Shown here one piece after another: positions 22,823-33,610 of a DNA stretch of 64,000 nt. The notes beneath the pieces were generated by a model. That model had not been told where the DNA came from. It did not search any database and saw nothing but the letters and a program-made list of their open reading frames with translations. The position numbers and the translations under genes were made by a program. Origin of the DNA: Platerodrilus igneus (taxonomy: Eukaryota > Arthropoda > Insecta > Coleoptera > Lycidae); the NCBI GenBank assembly GCA_036346225.1, contig JARFIW010000835.1, positions 977,829 to 1,041,828 on the forward strand, read 5' to 3'. How positions within the stretch are numbered: the stretch's first letter is position 1; each line of letters opens with the position of its first letter.

Positions 22823-23560
22823 TTGCGACAATGCCTTGCATTTTCAACTTGTTTTTGTTATAAGGGCGAATACGAGGAAAACTGCAATATTATAGTTGAC
22901 AACGATAAAACTATGGAAATCGATTGTTTAAAATGGCTAACAACCAATGCAAGAATTAAGATATACAACAAATTTGTGTGTCAGATAACAAGTCCTAGTG
23001 TTAATAAACAACTTGGAAATCATATACCAAATTTTTTACGTTGTCCAGATGCACGTTTAAGGGAAACAGTCGCGTCTACTTTGACTAAAGAACATGGTAT
23101 TAGGCGATTGGAGGCGAGAATATACAACTGTACAGTTGGAAACTATGTCAGTGCGGAACAGGTGTATAATCTCTTAAAAAACTGTTTAACCTTATTGGAA
23201 AACAGTAAGTTATACTTCCTAAAGGCGCCAATGTACTCGGTACCACTTGCCAAAATGTGGAGTAAGCTATCGGACAAGCTACAAAATAGCTACTGTTTAG
23301 TCTATAATAACCTACTAAAGTACGAGTGTTGGGGGAATAGCAATACAAAAAAATTGACGGGCTTGCAAATTAATTTGTCCGAAAAAATCAGAGGAAAGGG
23401 ATAAATTGATAAAGTATGTGCTTTCGGCTTTTAGTTTTAACTATATACCTATAAATTATTAGAGATAGTAGAGGAGGAAGACAGCCAAGATAAAATAAAA
23501 ATCTTACACAAGTGCTACATTAAAGCAGGTAGTATACGGGTGTCCCAAACTGAGTAGGAT
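22823..23560 (+). pseudogene. Polinton gene A, uncharacterised, P1 copy
   Basis: An open frame to 23,404 encodes 193 aa with no membrane segments and several hydrophilic helices (CNIIVDNDKTMEIDC, LAKMWSKLSDKLQNS, TKKLTGLQINLSEK). After a stop or frameshift the same gene goes on with IVEEEDSQDKIKILHKCY at about 23,465-23,520. That tail recurs at 32.84-33.02 kb (minus), next to 34.76 kb, and at 41.5-41.7 kb, always in Polinton sequence. It is therefore a Polinton-linked gene. I cannot assign a function. The frame breaks and truncation show decay. Confidence 0.6.
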
Positions 23561-23754
23561 AGCATGGGTGTCTTTCTTATTATTAATGATAGAGATCTGC
23601 TTAAATGAGCAAAGTTGTGTCATTTGGATAGCTTATTTAAATTCCGCATAGATACATTCGAAATTCCAAACGGTTTAGAAATTATTTAAAAAAAACTGAA
23701 AACTGCCAATTTCTTCGAAGTCGAATATTTTTGTTATAATAAAAGATACAAAAA

Positions 23755-24215
23755 AATTACAACCTATAACGGCCCCATATTCCCAAAAGTGGTAGACATG
23801 CGACTACGCAGCAATGAGTGGGAGAATAAGGATTCTCTCCAATATCGACAAGAAGAAGTCGATTAAGCTAACAAGCTACGTATGCAGGATATAGTGGGAA
23901 AGCAGTAATTAAAAGTTTGTCATAAGCTGCAAGAATTACACGAAGGAATGGATCTGGTTGTCGGTGGAATCAAAGATTGTAATATAGAGACAAGCTTCGG
24001 TACATTTTACAATTTGAAAACCAAGACGGTCTCTACGTATCAAACTATTGGCTAGAAAAGGAAATAGAGGGCTTGGGTGTCGATTTAAATTTTAAGCTGC
24101 GAATAAAATTAGATAAAATTAAAACCACTCTCAACAAACATAAAGAAAGGACTGTTTTCTGTATATAACTTTGTATTAAAATTAAGTTTAAATGGCTGCA
24201 TGCTTGGCATTAAAT
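23755..24215 (+). pseudogene. Polinton gene B, P1 copy, degraded
   Basis: The translation follows gene B of P2 (37,781-38,488) from the TYN..IFPKVVDM block on: NEWENKDSLQYRQEEVD, LQELHEGMDLVVGGIKD and the C-terminal end all recur. There are at least two in-frame stops and a frameshift near 23,980, and the first third is missing. The downstream non-coding sequence (to about 24,300) also matches that after the P2 copy, showing that gene B and its 3' flank have stayed together. Confidence 0.7.
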
Positions 24216-25257
24216 ATTTTTAAATTTTGTTACGTATAATGTCAAAATAAAAATTTTAGAATAGTATGACATTGCTCTTTATTTATAAAAGGCTATGTGT
24301 TACGTGCCAATTTCGGCACTAAACATTCCTTAGCTTAGTTTTGATGTGCGGAAATTTCGCGCCACAAATTCAAAAGACTTGGCGTGTATTTCCGTCACGT
24401 CAGAGTGCGTTTGCGCCAGATCGCGCGACGCGAGTGGCGGGAGAAGAAGAGTGGTTGGGTTTTCGGTAACGTATCTTTACCTTTTATTTATGTAGATCCT
24501 TGCTTTTGCTTATCTTTGTTTGTCGTCCTTATACCTGTTCCTTATTCGATCCCTACATAGGTAGAGGTAATTTGTAAGCAGCCTGCCACGACCCTAGACG
24601 AACGAATCCTGGGAGCAACTGCGACCGCCGTAGCTGGTCGGAGCGCTTTGGAAGGGCGCTAGGCGTACCTTCCGTTAATTATCTTAAAGGGGGCTCCAGC
24701 CATCTTGAAGGACGCTATCCTGTGGGACGCCATCCTTGGCGTACTTTGTGGGAGGCGTACCCTCCGTTAATTATCTTAAACGGGGCTCCAGCCATCCTGA
24801 AAGACGCTATCCTGTGGGACGCCATCCTTGGCGTACTTCGTGGGAAGCTGGACCTATTTATGTGAGTACCTTATTGTCTATACTGCATTTGTAATGTTTA
24901 TTATAATATTTATGGCGTAATTGCGCAATTAAATTTGTTTATTGTGTGACGTCATTAACAGATGGGCGCGCTAAAATCTGTAACCAAGATAAGGGTTACC
25001 ATCTGCTGGTGCGTTACGTAATCTTGCGCTTGAGGGATTGTAACTTTAACTTTTAAATTGTAAGATATGACGTCACCAAAAAATAGTAGTCACGCAGAGA
25101 AGGGTGCGCATGGGCAAGGGTGCGCATAGGTAAGGGTGCGCATGGCAAAGGGATGTGTTTGGGCGTACACGATGGAAGCGGAAGTTAAGTCACCAAGCAT
25201 CTAATTCTTATTTGAGTGGTATTGAGTACTTGCCGGTGTATATTCCGGAGTAGAAAA
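24216..25257. other. Non-coding P1 sequence with a GC-rich foreign block
   Basis: The first 80 bp and the GGGTGCGCATGGGCA repeats at 25,100-25,150 match the corresponding place in P2 (38,480-38,640). The roughly 750 bp between (24,305-25,060), including a two-copy 92-bp repeat, have no counterpart in P2 and are clearly richer in GC. They look like a separate insertion or a regulatory block. No ORF is supported. Confidence 0.5.
24661..24844. repeat. 92-bp tandem duplication
   Basis: Unit one runs 24,661-24,752 and unit two 24,753-24,844, each starting AGGCGTACC(C/T)TCCGTTAAT. They differ at only a handful of positions, so the duplication is recent relative to the decay around it. Confidence 0.8.
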
Positions 25258-25380
25258 TACGATTTGTACACGCAGCTTATTAATAAAATTAGTTTATCGA
25301 GCGAAGATGACAAGCGTTACGTCATACCTGGAAGTGTATTCACCTACGCATGGGGACATAAAGATATGAGATACTGGTAT
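25258..25380 (+). pseudogene. Extreme C-terminus of a polymerase-like Polinton gene
   Basis: The plus strand reads LYTQLINKISLSSEDDK followed by RYVIPGS and WGHKDM. The same ending is seen at 27,733-27,957. The KI(A/S)LS..DDKR motif near the end resembles the tail of Polinton family-B DNA polymerases. The preceding 60 bp match the piece at about 39.70 kb in P2, so fragments have been shuffled. Confidence 0.45.
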
Positions 25381-25797
25381 ATATTTGTATAGATTGTGAA
25401 AATCTATTGTATATATTAGTTTTAAGATTCTATAATTTTTAAGTTCTTCTCCCACCTTTCCTTCTTCCAAATCCTTCCTGCTTCTATCCTGGTGGACAGA
25501 GTATACGTTTTATCTGCATGTGGTGTTCGCTGGACACGGCGGTTTTAGATTTCTTAAGAAATGGTTGGATAAAGCATATGCCTTGAATAACGAAAAAAAG
25601 GTTTTAAATGGAGTTAAATATAGATGGGCAAAAATTAGAGGTTTGAGTCTTTAAAATGCGTATCTTTGTAAGGGGTGGTCCTATTTAAAATCTATTTACA
25701 AATTTGGACTCCCTAGAAAAATCTAATATTAGTTGATACCAAACAAGTTATATTTATCTTAAAAGAGTGACTACCTCGCGGATAATAAACACAATAT

Positions 25798-25948
25798 ACC
25801 ACTTGTCAACAAAAAAGTTGTAGGAAAATTCAATGACGAATTTAATGAGGATCTAGTATTAGAGTTTGTTGGTAGTAGGGCTAAGTCCTACTGTATTATA
25901 AGCAAGAAAGACACGATTAAAAAGATTAAAGAGTCTCGCGAAGTGTAG
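25798..25948 (+). pseudogene. Family-B DNA polymerase C-terminal fragment (Polinton), P1 copy
   Basis: The translation gives VGKFNDEF then VLEFVGSRAKSYCI and DTIKKIKES. This is the late-polymerase pattern G-x-F/M-K-DE ... EFVGLR(A/S)K-Y ... K-x-K-G-V of protein-primed Polinton polymerases. Two more copies lie in the P2 arms (34,548-34,680 minus and 39,058-39,215 plus) with the same 150 bp of upstream sequence. The palm motifs are absent, so this is only a fragment. Confidence 0.55.
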
Positions 25949-25949
25949 T

Positions 25950-27732
25950 TAAGAATATTGTAACAAATACGATTTTCTGCTATTTAAATATACGCTTTTG
26001 TTCAATACACCTATTCATTAAATATTAAGTTTCTATAGAAACCATATATTACGAATTCATACATAGTGCCCCATCTACACTAGAATAGTCAAAGTAAACT
26101 TTAAGTGCTCTTCTATTTGTTTGTATCTTGATACAATATTTCCTTTCCCGGCGCATGCTTGAATAATTAACATTGCCTCGTGGTCAAGCTCCATTTTGAT
26201 ATCAGCATGTAATCCGAATACAAGTGTTATCGAGGGCCTGCAACCTGGGACATACCGTCCCAGAGGAAAGTAAGGCGGTGTCAACGGATACCATGTATTC
26301 ATTTTTAGTTGTAGCATTGACCTAAGATAGTTGTAAATACATTTCTACGGAAGGTAAATAATTCACAAACTTACCTTTAAATTCATTTTTCCCGTTTCAT
26401 TTCAGCGTAAGTATTTAACGTTCCAAGTATTTAACGTTCCAAATATTTAACGTTCCAAGTATTTAATGTTCCAAGTATTTAACGTTCCAAGTATTTAACG
26501 TTCCAAGTATTTAACGTTCCAAGTATTTAACGTTCCAAGTATTTAACGTTCCAAGTAGTTAACGTTCCAAGTTTTTAACGTTCCAAAGTTTTTAACGTTC
26601 CAGAGTTTTGGCGTACTAAAGTTTTAACGTTGCAAATATTAAGTAGCCAGTATCAAGTTTTAGATTTTAGCTTTTTAAAGTTTTGGAGCTTCTCGTTTCA
26701 AGTTTTAAGTATTAAAGTAATGGAAATTATGTATTATACTAAACAATTGTTTACCGTATGGCAAGTATGAGACTGAAGTAAAGTAAAAACACGTATTAGA
26801 TTCTTTTGGAAATTGGTTGAGTTTTAGATGCAGTTTTAATTGTTGCTAGACAAAAGAGTGGAAATCCCCACAAATGATTGATTAGTGTGGAGGTTAAGTC
26901 CGGACACCTGCGTCAGCTGCACACCACTACAAAAGTAAGAACGCAGATGTTTTTAACAAAAAAGGAACAATCCGGCCGCTACGCAGATATCCAGCGGTGA
27001 GTCATCCTCCATTTTATACCTATATTCTTTTAAGAACATTCATTTAAGATGTACAAATAATTTTCGAAGAAACTATATATGTTTATTTAAATTTAATTTA
27101 CGAAATTTTTGTGAAGGTCTGATAATCATTTAAATTGATACACGTAAAATTTAGTTCAAAATTTAGTATTTGAATAATGCATAAATGACCTCATTATTTT
27201 CAAGGTATTATTTCTATAAGATAATTTTGAAGTTACAAAGTTATATTAAAATGTTTGCATAACTATAAACATGTGATACAATAAGAATTGTTTGCCAAAT
27301 TATAGTGTATAACATATTTTTACAGTACACCTTAAGTACAGCTTAATGCCTACAATAAGTATTTTTTAAGCTTTGATTCTATTAAAGATATCTATTAAAA
27401 ATATAGTTCTATAATATACAGAAATAATTTTTGAGCATTTAATTTGATTCTTGTAAACTGAACAGGATCCTATTCAAGTATCAAGTATCAAGATACGGTG
27501 GCGTCCAATAAAATTTCTTTCTTTTTATCGTATACCATCCTACGATCCTAGCTCATAGCTCTGCCCTAAGTTGAAGAAGCTTAGCTGGCTGGAAGATCTC
27601 AATAGAGGAACCTTTTTCTCTCAAAGCTATTTAACATCCTCTTTACCCTGGGTTTGAACGTTAAACAGGAACCCCTCGTAATCCATCGAGGCTCTACCGC
27701 CTATAAGGTAGAGCAGACATACTATTTACCTT
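25950..27732. other. P1 interior without a supported gene
   Basis: It contains a 16-bp tandem array (listed apart) and a minus-strand 80-codon frame at 26,075-26,317 (containing FGLHADIKMELDHEAM) that I cannot place. A block at 27,530-27,725 with several short self-complementary runs (for example CTCTACCGCC...GGTAGAG) separates two polymerase fragments and may be an insertion. Confidence 0.4.
26408..26620. repeat. 16-bp tandem array
   Basis: About twelve copies of AAGTATTTAACGTTCC, almost perfect in the middle and drifting at the right end (AAAGTTTTTAACGTTCC). This is a minisatellite of slippage origin. Confidence 0.9.
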
Positions 27733-27957
27733 TTGAGGAATTTAGTATGCTACAATATTAATGTAAATAGTTTTAAGGACATTGTACATAATAATTCTGG
27801 TGCCCTTATGTATAGCATGGTGTGTTTTCGAAGTCATAAACACCAACTTTATACCCAATTAATTAATAAAATTAGATGTCGGGCGAGGATGATAAAAAGT
27901 ACGTCATTCCTAATAGTACAGCAGTCTGTTCTTGGGGGCATAAAGATATAAGTTAGG
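27733..27957 (+). pseudogene. C-terminal fragment of the polymerase-like Polinton gene
   Basis: The open frame reads FKDIVHNNSGALMYSMV, then RSHKHQLYTQLINKI. A one-base shift then gives GEDDKKYVIPNSTAVCSWGH and a stop. The pattern R(S)x2H-x-(L/V)YT..(V/I)NKI...DDK fits the very end of Polinton DNA polymerase B. It closes the plus-strand genes of P1, and the inner part of the terminal repeat begins shortly after. Confidence 0.5.
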
Positions 27958-28179
27958 TGTTAGTTATAAGTTGTATAGATAAAATGTACATAGTTTAGCA
28001 TTGATTTAACTACATAATTATGTTATGACATGTATTTAGAAATTAAAATGTAAAGCTAGGAAATTGATAAAATTTTTATTCTGTTTAAAAGTCTCTCATG
28101 TTTTTGATAAAGTGTGTTGGGTTTAGAATGTTTTACTAAAGAATATGTTTCAAATTTCTCTATAATGCTTAAGAATAAG

Positions 28180-28551
28180 ATACATTTATCCCGAAAGAAA
28201 CAAAAATAATCTTTTATATGCTCGCAAGAGGGTATGTGTGTAAAACGATAAGGGGTTGCCCCGATTTTAAATCTGTTTGCAGATTCGGATTTTGCGTAAA
28301 ACAGCAAGATGAATCCGTATCTCAAACCTCCTAAAAAGTATATGAGGTGATTAAAAAAATCAGTTGGTGAAAAATACTTAAAATGAGGGTAGTTCCCTGG
28401 GATGATGCAATCTGAAAAGTTCCTAGAAATTTGGGTAGCAGAGAAAAATCTGATATTACTTGATACTAAACAAAATACATTTATCTCGTGGGTAGAAATG
28501 TGGAGAAATATTTATCTTGCAGAGGGTGTGTGTGTAAAACAGTAAGGGGTG
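28180..28551 (+). mobile_element. P1 terminal-repeat sequence, left of the BEL insertion
   Basis: This stretch contains the subterminal repeat unit known from P2 and P3 (TTTTAAATCTGTTTGCAGATT, GATGATGCAATCTGAAAAG, TTGATACTAAACAAAATA). It ends in GTGTAAAACAGTAAGGGGTG, where the BEL/Pao element is inserted. The sequence continues without loss at 47,091 after the BEL element. The unit at 62.0 kb shows the same TAAAACGGTAAGGGGTGGGT order uninterrupted. Confidence 0.8.
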
Positions 28552-28855
28552 TGCTTATTACATTACTTCTCTTGAATAATGAATAAATCAACTAAACATC
28601 TTGAAATAACTTTAATTCTTATTGTGGACTGTATTAAAATCCAATTACATATTTTATAGAAAAATAACATGTCATAGAATACAGGACTACTCTGCCATCT
28701 TCCTTCTAGTAATAAATTAATTAATATATTTCCAAAAACCAATCGTGCTTGTTATAAAGACGAGTATAAACGAAGAGCGCCGGAAATACGTGTAAAATAA
28801 ATGGCGCACTATTTAAATTTAAAGTACGTAAAAATACTAAAGTTTAGCCTTAACA
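28552..28855 (-). repeat. BEL/Pao 3' LTR (304 bp)
   Basis: Near-identical to the 5' LTR except for a 14-bp extra piece near 28,725 and scattered substitutions. Ends are TG...CA on the minus strand. The moderate divergence between the LTRs points to an old insertion. Confidence 0.85.
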
Positions 28856-28869
28856 TATTGCCCCGACCT

Positions 28870-29340
28870 AGCGGGATACAACCTATACTAAAGAGTAACT
28901 GTACATTACTTATTAACTAATACATTGTCGAATGGTATTACACAAATCTTAGCTACAGCACGTTTTATTTTTCCACTGGCGCACTGCAATGATCCAACGC
29001 GCACTATACCATGGGCTCCAGGATGCAGCTCTAGGATTCTTCCAAGCCGCCATTTTAAATGTGGTATATTTGCTTCTTGAACCAGAACTAGGGCACCGAT
29101 TTTTAAAATGTTTTGTACATTCTGTTTTCAGTTCATACTTTTCTGCAACTCTGGTATGTATTCAGATTCCCAACGTCTCCAAAATTTCTGCAACAGTGAC
29201 TGAAGATACTGGAAACGCGACAAACGATTTTCTGGAATATGCAGAAGTGATGAATCCGGAAAAAACTGCATTGATGGACCAATAAGAAAATGACCAGAAG
29301 TGAGTGCATACAAGTACGTAGCATCAGACGACATGGGGGG
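28870..29340 (-). pseudogene. BEL/Pao integrase C-terminal region
   Basis: The minus strand translates to KWRLGRILELHPGAHGIVRV followed by a basic stretch and a stop near the LTR, the usual end of BEL integrases. Frameshifts separate it from the main integrase frame ending at 29,355. Opposing open frames over this stretch are shadows. Confidence 0.65.
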
Positions 29341-29354
29341 AAATAGGACGTGAA

Positions 29355-30299
29355 TTAAGTACTCAATATTTTCTGTAAGTTAATCTTTGTGAATTTAACC
29401 CCTCCTTCCCAAATGCCCCCAAAATGTGGAGAATTTGGTGGAATGAAATGCCATACAATTTCATCATTGGCTAGTGATTCTTGAATATTATTTTGAACAG
29501 ACTCATTTTTTAAAAATTGGCCAAGTCCCTTTAAAATAGACTGTGCACCAATAAAGTTTGTGCCATTGTCAGAAAACATACTTGATGGTTTTCCACGCCT
29601 TGCAATATAACGCCTTAGAGTGGCAAAAAAAGCTTCTGAGCTCAACTCTGTAACTAATTCTAAATGCAGTGCTTTAGTTGTAAAACAAATGAATAAAACA
29701 ATATATGCCGTTTGTGTTTTAAATCCTCTAGACTTTTTATCCCTTAAAAGAAATGGTCCTGCATAATCCACACCTGTGTTTTCAAATGTAAATGAAGCTC
29801 TTACACGCTGTTGAGGTAAGGAACCCTGTAGGTATTGAACATTACATTTAGGTTTAGCCTTTGAGCAAATAATGCATCTGTGAACAACTACTCTTACTAA
29901 GTTTCTCTCTGAAATTACCCAATATTTTTCCCTTAGTTTAGCTAACAATAGTTGTGGTCCACAGTGTAGAAGACGCTTATGCTCCGACTCTATAATTAAT
30001 ATTGTTAATTTGCTATTTTTGGGCAAAACAATAGGGTGTTTTTTATTATACTGAAAATACGATTTGTGCAGGCGCCCCCTTACACGAAAAACTTCATTGT
30101 CATCAAGAAAAGGGCTTAAAGGTAGTAGTTTGGATTTTGAATTTATTTCTCGTTTATATTTTAAACATAAAATCTCTTCATAGAATCCTTGCTCCTGAGA
30201 GAATTTAATTAATCTCAGCAAAGAGCGTTGCAACTCTTCAACAGATAAAAATCGAATTAAACGTGAATGAGGGTTTTTCAGATTGTATAAAAAGCGCAA
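29355..30299 (-). pseudogene. BEL/Pao integrase, 314-aa open segment
   Basis: The frame holds the zinc-binding H-H-C-C module (H107, H112, C142, C145 in the CIIC motif) and the catalytic triad D178 (TGVDYAGPF), D244 (MFSDNGTNF) and E298 (IWEGGVK). All key residues are present, so this domain alone could have been functional. The first ~80 residues are the connecting region after RNase H. The frame closes early at 29,355, and the C-terminal domain follows in other frames. It acts in copying the cDNA into the genome in intact relatives. Confidence 0.85.
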
Positions 30300-30355
30300 A
30301 CAATATGCAAAAACCCTTTGTAATCTGCAAACCGATAAATACTTGAAAAATAAAT

Positions 30356-30760
30356 CTAATTCTTTAGATTCTGTAAAATAACAATTAGTTTTTGCTTTTT
30401 TAATTCTGGCATCTCAATATTTATTTGATTGGGTTGAGGTGGCCATTCTGACATACTTTTTTGCAGCCAAGGAGGTCCATGCCACCAAAGGTCAGAGTAA
30501 AGCAATGTACATGGAGTAACCCCCCGCGATGCTAAGTCAGCAGAATTGTTCTCAGACTTAACATGACGCCAATTAACGATATTGGTGATTCTCTGAATTT
30601 CTGCGACCCGATTGGCACAAAGGTATTCCATCGCCAAAGCCTGATCTTCCTCACACAGTTTTACCATCCTGTACATTTTGGCTATATCCGCTGTGACAAC
30701 ATAAGGATAAAGTCTAAACCTTACTAGAAGAGCGAATAATTCATCCTAAACCACTGGCCC
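30356..30760 (-). pseudogene. BEL/Pao RT start fused to RNase H end (internal deletion)
   Basis: Just upstream the minus strand reads PYVVTADIAKMYRMVKL, the start of the RT palm with its first catalytic Asp. It then runs directly into CANRVAEIQ, NWRHVKSENNSADLASRG and WWHGPPWL, the end of the RNase H region. The RT motifs LPQG and YVDD and most of RNase H, several hundred residues in a normal BEL pol, are missing. The junction lies within one open frame, so a single deletion explains it. Confidence 0.75.
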
Positions 30761-30812
30761 TACCATTTGGACATCGTTTAAAGAAAAACCATTGCTTCCC
30801 ATACAAGATCCA

Positions 30813-31490
30813 TTAAAAATACACGAAGTCTGCTAGTTGTGCTATCCTCCTTAAAGACACAATGACGAGGCAGATAAATATGGGTTTGCTTTCAGAAACT
30901 TCATTGATTTTGGTCATATGATTTAACTGAATATATTCATGCATGAAGTTTGCATATTCCTTTTTCAATTCGGGATTTTTGCTCAGACGTTTTTCTAAAT
31001 GATAGAAACGTTTCAAAACTATTCCCCTAGAATTGCCTAAATCAGAAAAATTGTCCTTATTGGGAACAGAGACGATAAATTTTCCATCGGTATTCTTGCT
31101 TGTAGTTTTAACGAAATGACTTTCTGCTCTTTTTTCTTCCTCAGTGAATTTATTATCCCCTCTTTGACAATCCTCAATAGACCAAAATTTTTCGACTTGC
31201 TTTAAAATAGCATCATCTGTTTTTCTAATAAAGAAAGTAGACGACGGTTGTATTTGTTTATCTAGTGGAAGATTTAAATAACCCGAAATTAGCCAACCAA
31301 ATTGTATTTTTTGAAGAGAAGGTAAATTTTTTCTCAAAAAAATTTGACCTATACACAAAAGCTGCCAAAAGACCGAGGCACCCAAAAGTAAATCCACCTT
31401 TCATACTTCATTAAAACTTGTATCTGCTGAACGTATGTTTGGTGGAATTTTCAACAATGAGGCATCAAATGGATTTGCTGAAACTTGTTC
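30813..31490 (-). pseudogene. BEL/Pao protease end and RT N-terminal region
   Basis: The minus strand begins at the P2 junction with ITEQVSANPFD and ADTSFNEV, then the frame from 31,397 gives VDLLLGASVFWQLLCIGQI, GKFIVSVPNKDN and LGNSRGIVLKRFYHLEKRL, all standard for BEL/Pao between protease and RT. It continues the protease coding piece found at 44,122-44,394 on the far side of P2. The frame ends before the RT palm. Confidence 0.85.
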
Positions 31491-31496
31491 TGTAAT
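31491..31496. repeat. Left target-site duplication of P2 (TGTAAT)
   Basis: TGTAAT directly precedes the P2 terminus AGTAGGAGG. The same hexamer follows the other end at 44,014-44,019. Six base pairs is the diagnostic length for Polintons. Confidence 0.9.
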
Positions 31497-32837
31497 AGTA
31501 GGAGGTTTAGTGACGTTTTACCGCCTCATTTCCACCCGAATTCCACATTTCCACACACATTTACATGTAAATTCCCATAAGGTGGAAATGAGGAGGTGGA
31601 GGTGGAAATGTGGTGGTGGAACCGCATTTCCACACATTTACATGTAAATTCCCAAAAGGCGGAAATGTGGAGAAATCCCACATTTCCACACACATTTACA
31701 TGTATATTCCCATCAGGCGGAAATGAGGAGAATCCCTCATTTCCACACTCATCTGAACCAAATAGTTTTCTTCGGCTAGCCATTGAATCTTTCGAGATAA
31801 ACCTATCTTGTTTGGTATCAATTAGTATTAGAATTTTCTAAGCTACCCGGATCTCTAGGAATTTCTTAGATTGCATCATCCCCCAGAGAGCTACCCCAAT
31901 TTTAAGATTTTTTGCAGATACCGATTTTACGGTCGTTCTTATGAATTTTTTAGATATACGACACATCCTGTTAGTCTAGAACTTTATGCAGAATTTGAAT
32001 CTGCAGACATATTTAAAATCGGATCACCTTTTACCATTTTACACTTTTAAAGTCTCAAACCTCTTTAAATTGTTTTGCTCATCTATAACATATGCTTTAA
32101 CCAACCATTTCCCTAGAAATCTAAAACTGTGGGGATTTTAGAAATGAGTTCTTTATAAGCCATAAGTGTTTAATATTTAAAACCATTTTTTCAAACAGTA
32201 ATGTGCTGTTTTCAGAATATCGCAAAAACCCATGACTTTTAAAATTTTTCTGGTTTTAACATTGTTAATTACTACATCACAAACATAATTACATGCTCAA
32301 TGCTAAATAGTTAAAAAATACATTCGTCTTACGAACTAATTGCTTTACAATTATGTGATGTAAAGTGAAAGTAGCGTAAACCTTTCTTTTTTATTAACTA
32401 GCGGCTATATGATTTGAGAAATACAATAGATATGCTCAATGCGATCCATTAGGAAATTCCCGTATAATTGCTGGTGTACACAATGTACTTTCTATTACGA
32501 CCTCGACTAGGAGAAATGCAAACTTCATCTTGTAATACGGATCGATTAACGCTTAATTATTTCAAACCGCATAAAAACGCGATCTGATTAGTAAAAACCT
32601 AATCGTTTCGCATGCTTTATGTAAGTTCGTTGAAATTTTCGTATCGTGTAATGATTTTTCCTTTAAATCTTTTTAAAAAAATTTAAGGTAAGTCTACATA
32701 TTTTATTAAAATAGAACTGAATTTATTTGCAAACACCAATTAATGTGTATTTTGCTATTGCTTCTGATTGTATTTTTAAAACATTAATTTTTCCAAAGTA
32801 ATGCGCTGTTTTACATATATATTTTTTCAAATTTTAA

Positions 32838-33022
32838 AGATAGGCTTTTAGCTAGACGAATGTTAGGCGTATCTATCAACCCCAATTCCTAAATGACTAT
32901 TTCTTTTGGAATTGTAGAATATGGTGTTGCAGATTGTGTAAAATATGTACTACCTGCTTTAATGTAGCACTTGTGTAAGATTTTTATTTTATCTTGGCTA
33001 TCTTCCTCCTCTACTATTTCCA
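32838..33022 (-). pseudogene. Gene A tail fragment, P2 left arm
   Basis: The minus strand reads EIVEEEDSQDKIKILHKCY and then SATPYSTIPKEIVI and LGLIDTPNIR. This is the same tail as after 23,461, at 34.76 kb and at 41.5 kb. Because it sits in the arm it exists twice in P2, apart from the central copy. Confidence 0.65.
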
Positions 33023-33052
33023 AATAATTTACATGGAAGGTGGACGAAAAAC

Positions 33053-33301
33053 TTAAAAATTACGGAATCTTAAAACTAATATATACAATAGATTTACAGC
33101 ATACCTCTTCCTCGGTTCGGACACTCCATTGTCGACACTGGTGTTCTCTATGCGATAGCTAGTCATACGGTTGTTAAACGCTATGCTAACTATTTCTACA
33201 CTATCTTCGCCAGTAGCGGTTTTTCCAGGTATAGGAAACACTGCAAGAGTTGCATTTAAAACGTTTGCAGGTACCATTTTAGTACAAAACAAAATCCGCA
33301 C
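33053..33301 (-). pseudogene. Zinc-finger/polymerase-type gene start with the fingers deleted, P2 left arm
   Basis: Residues around VEIVSIAFNNRMTSYRIE and VDNGVSEPRKRYAVN equal the block VEMVSTAFNNRIASYRIK in the P3 gene. The start MVPANV is also shared. The two C2H2 fingers that lie between these blocks in P3 are missing here, so an internal deletion joined the start to the later block. The frame then runs out into arm sequence. The 110 bp upstream are nearly the same as upstream of the P3 gene. Confidence 0.65.
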
Positions 33302-33449
33302 TATCGGACTTTGGTTAAACTTGTAAGCGAACTAACTTATAACTAAAAGGTATACTCTTGCGTACCTGCTTTATGTACCCTATAGAATGCAAACCGAAGG
33401 TTTCCGAAAACAGCCGAACGATGTTGAGGATTCAGCGGGGAACTAAATG

Positions 33450-33610
33450 ACGTCATCTTTTACCAATCCTTGCTGCTCGTCCAGTACATTTAGCGCCAAT
33501 GCATGCACCCGGTTCGCATCGTCGTTGGTGCGAATGCAGTTAGTATAAACACCGGAAAACGTCTTCCATGTTATACAGGTCGGCAATCGCATCGCGCACA
33601 TATTAAAAAT
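33450..33610 (-). other. Coding-like stretch of unknown family, P2 left arm
   Basis: Minus-strand translation gives TNCIRTNDDANRVHALALNV and then DEQQGLVKDD, with a different frame before it (VRDAIADLYNMEDVF). The GC content is higher than the surroundings. It may be a fragment of another Polinton gene. No family is recognised, and no second copy lies in the right arm because of the deletion there. Confidence 0.3.

Noticed and set aside
26408..26620. CRISPR-like array
   Set aside because: The 16-bp units follow each other without spacers, in a eukaryotic transposon context; it is a minisatellite.
31526..31841. Cysteine- and histidine-containing frames in the Polinton end (85 and 81 aa), also at 43,628-43,984
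   Set aside because: They translate the TTACATGTAA/GGAAATG terminal repeats in both directions; the same DNA is non-coding repeat in P3.
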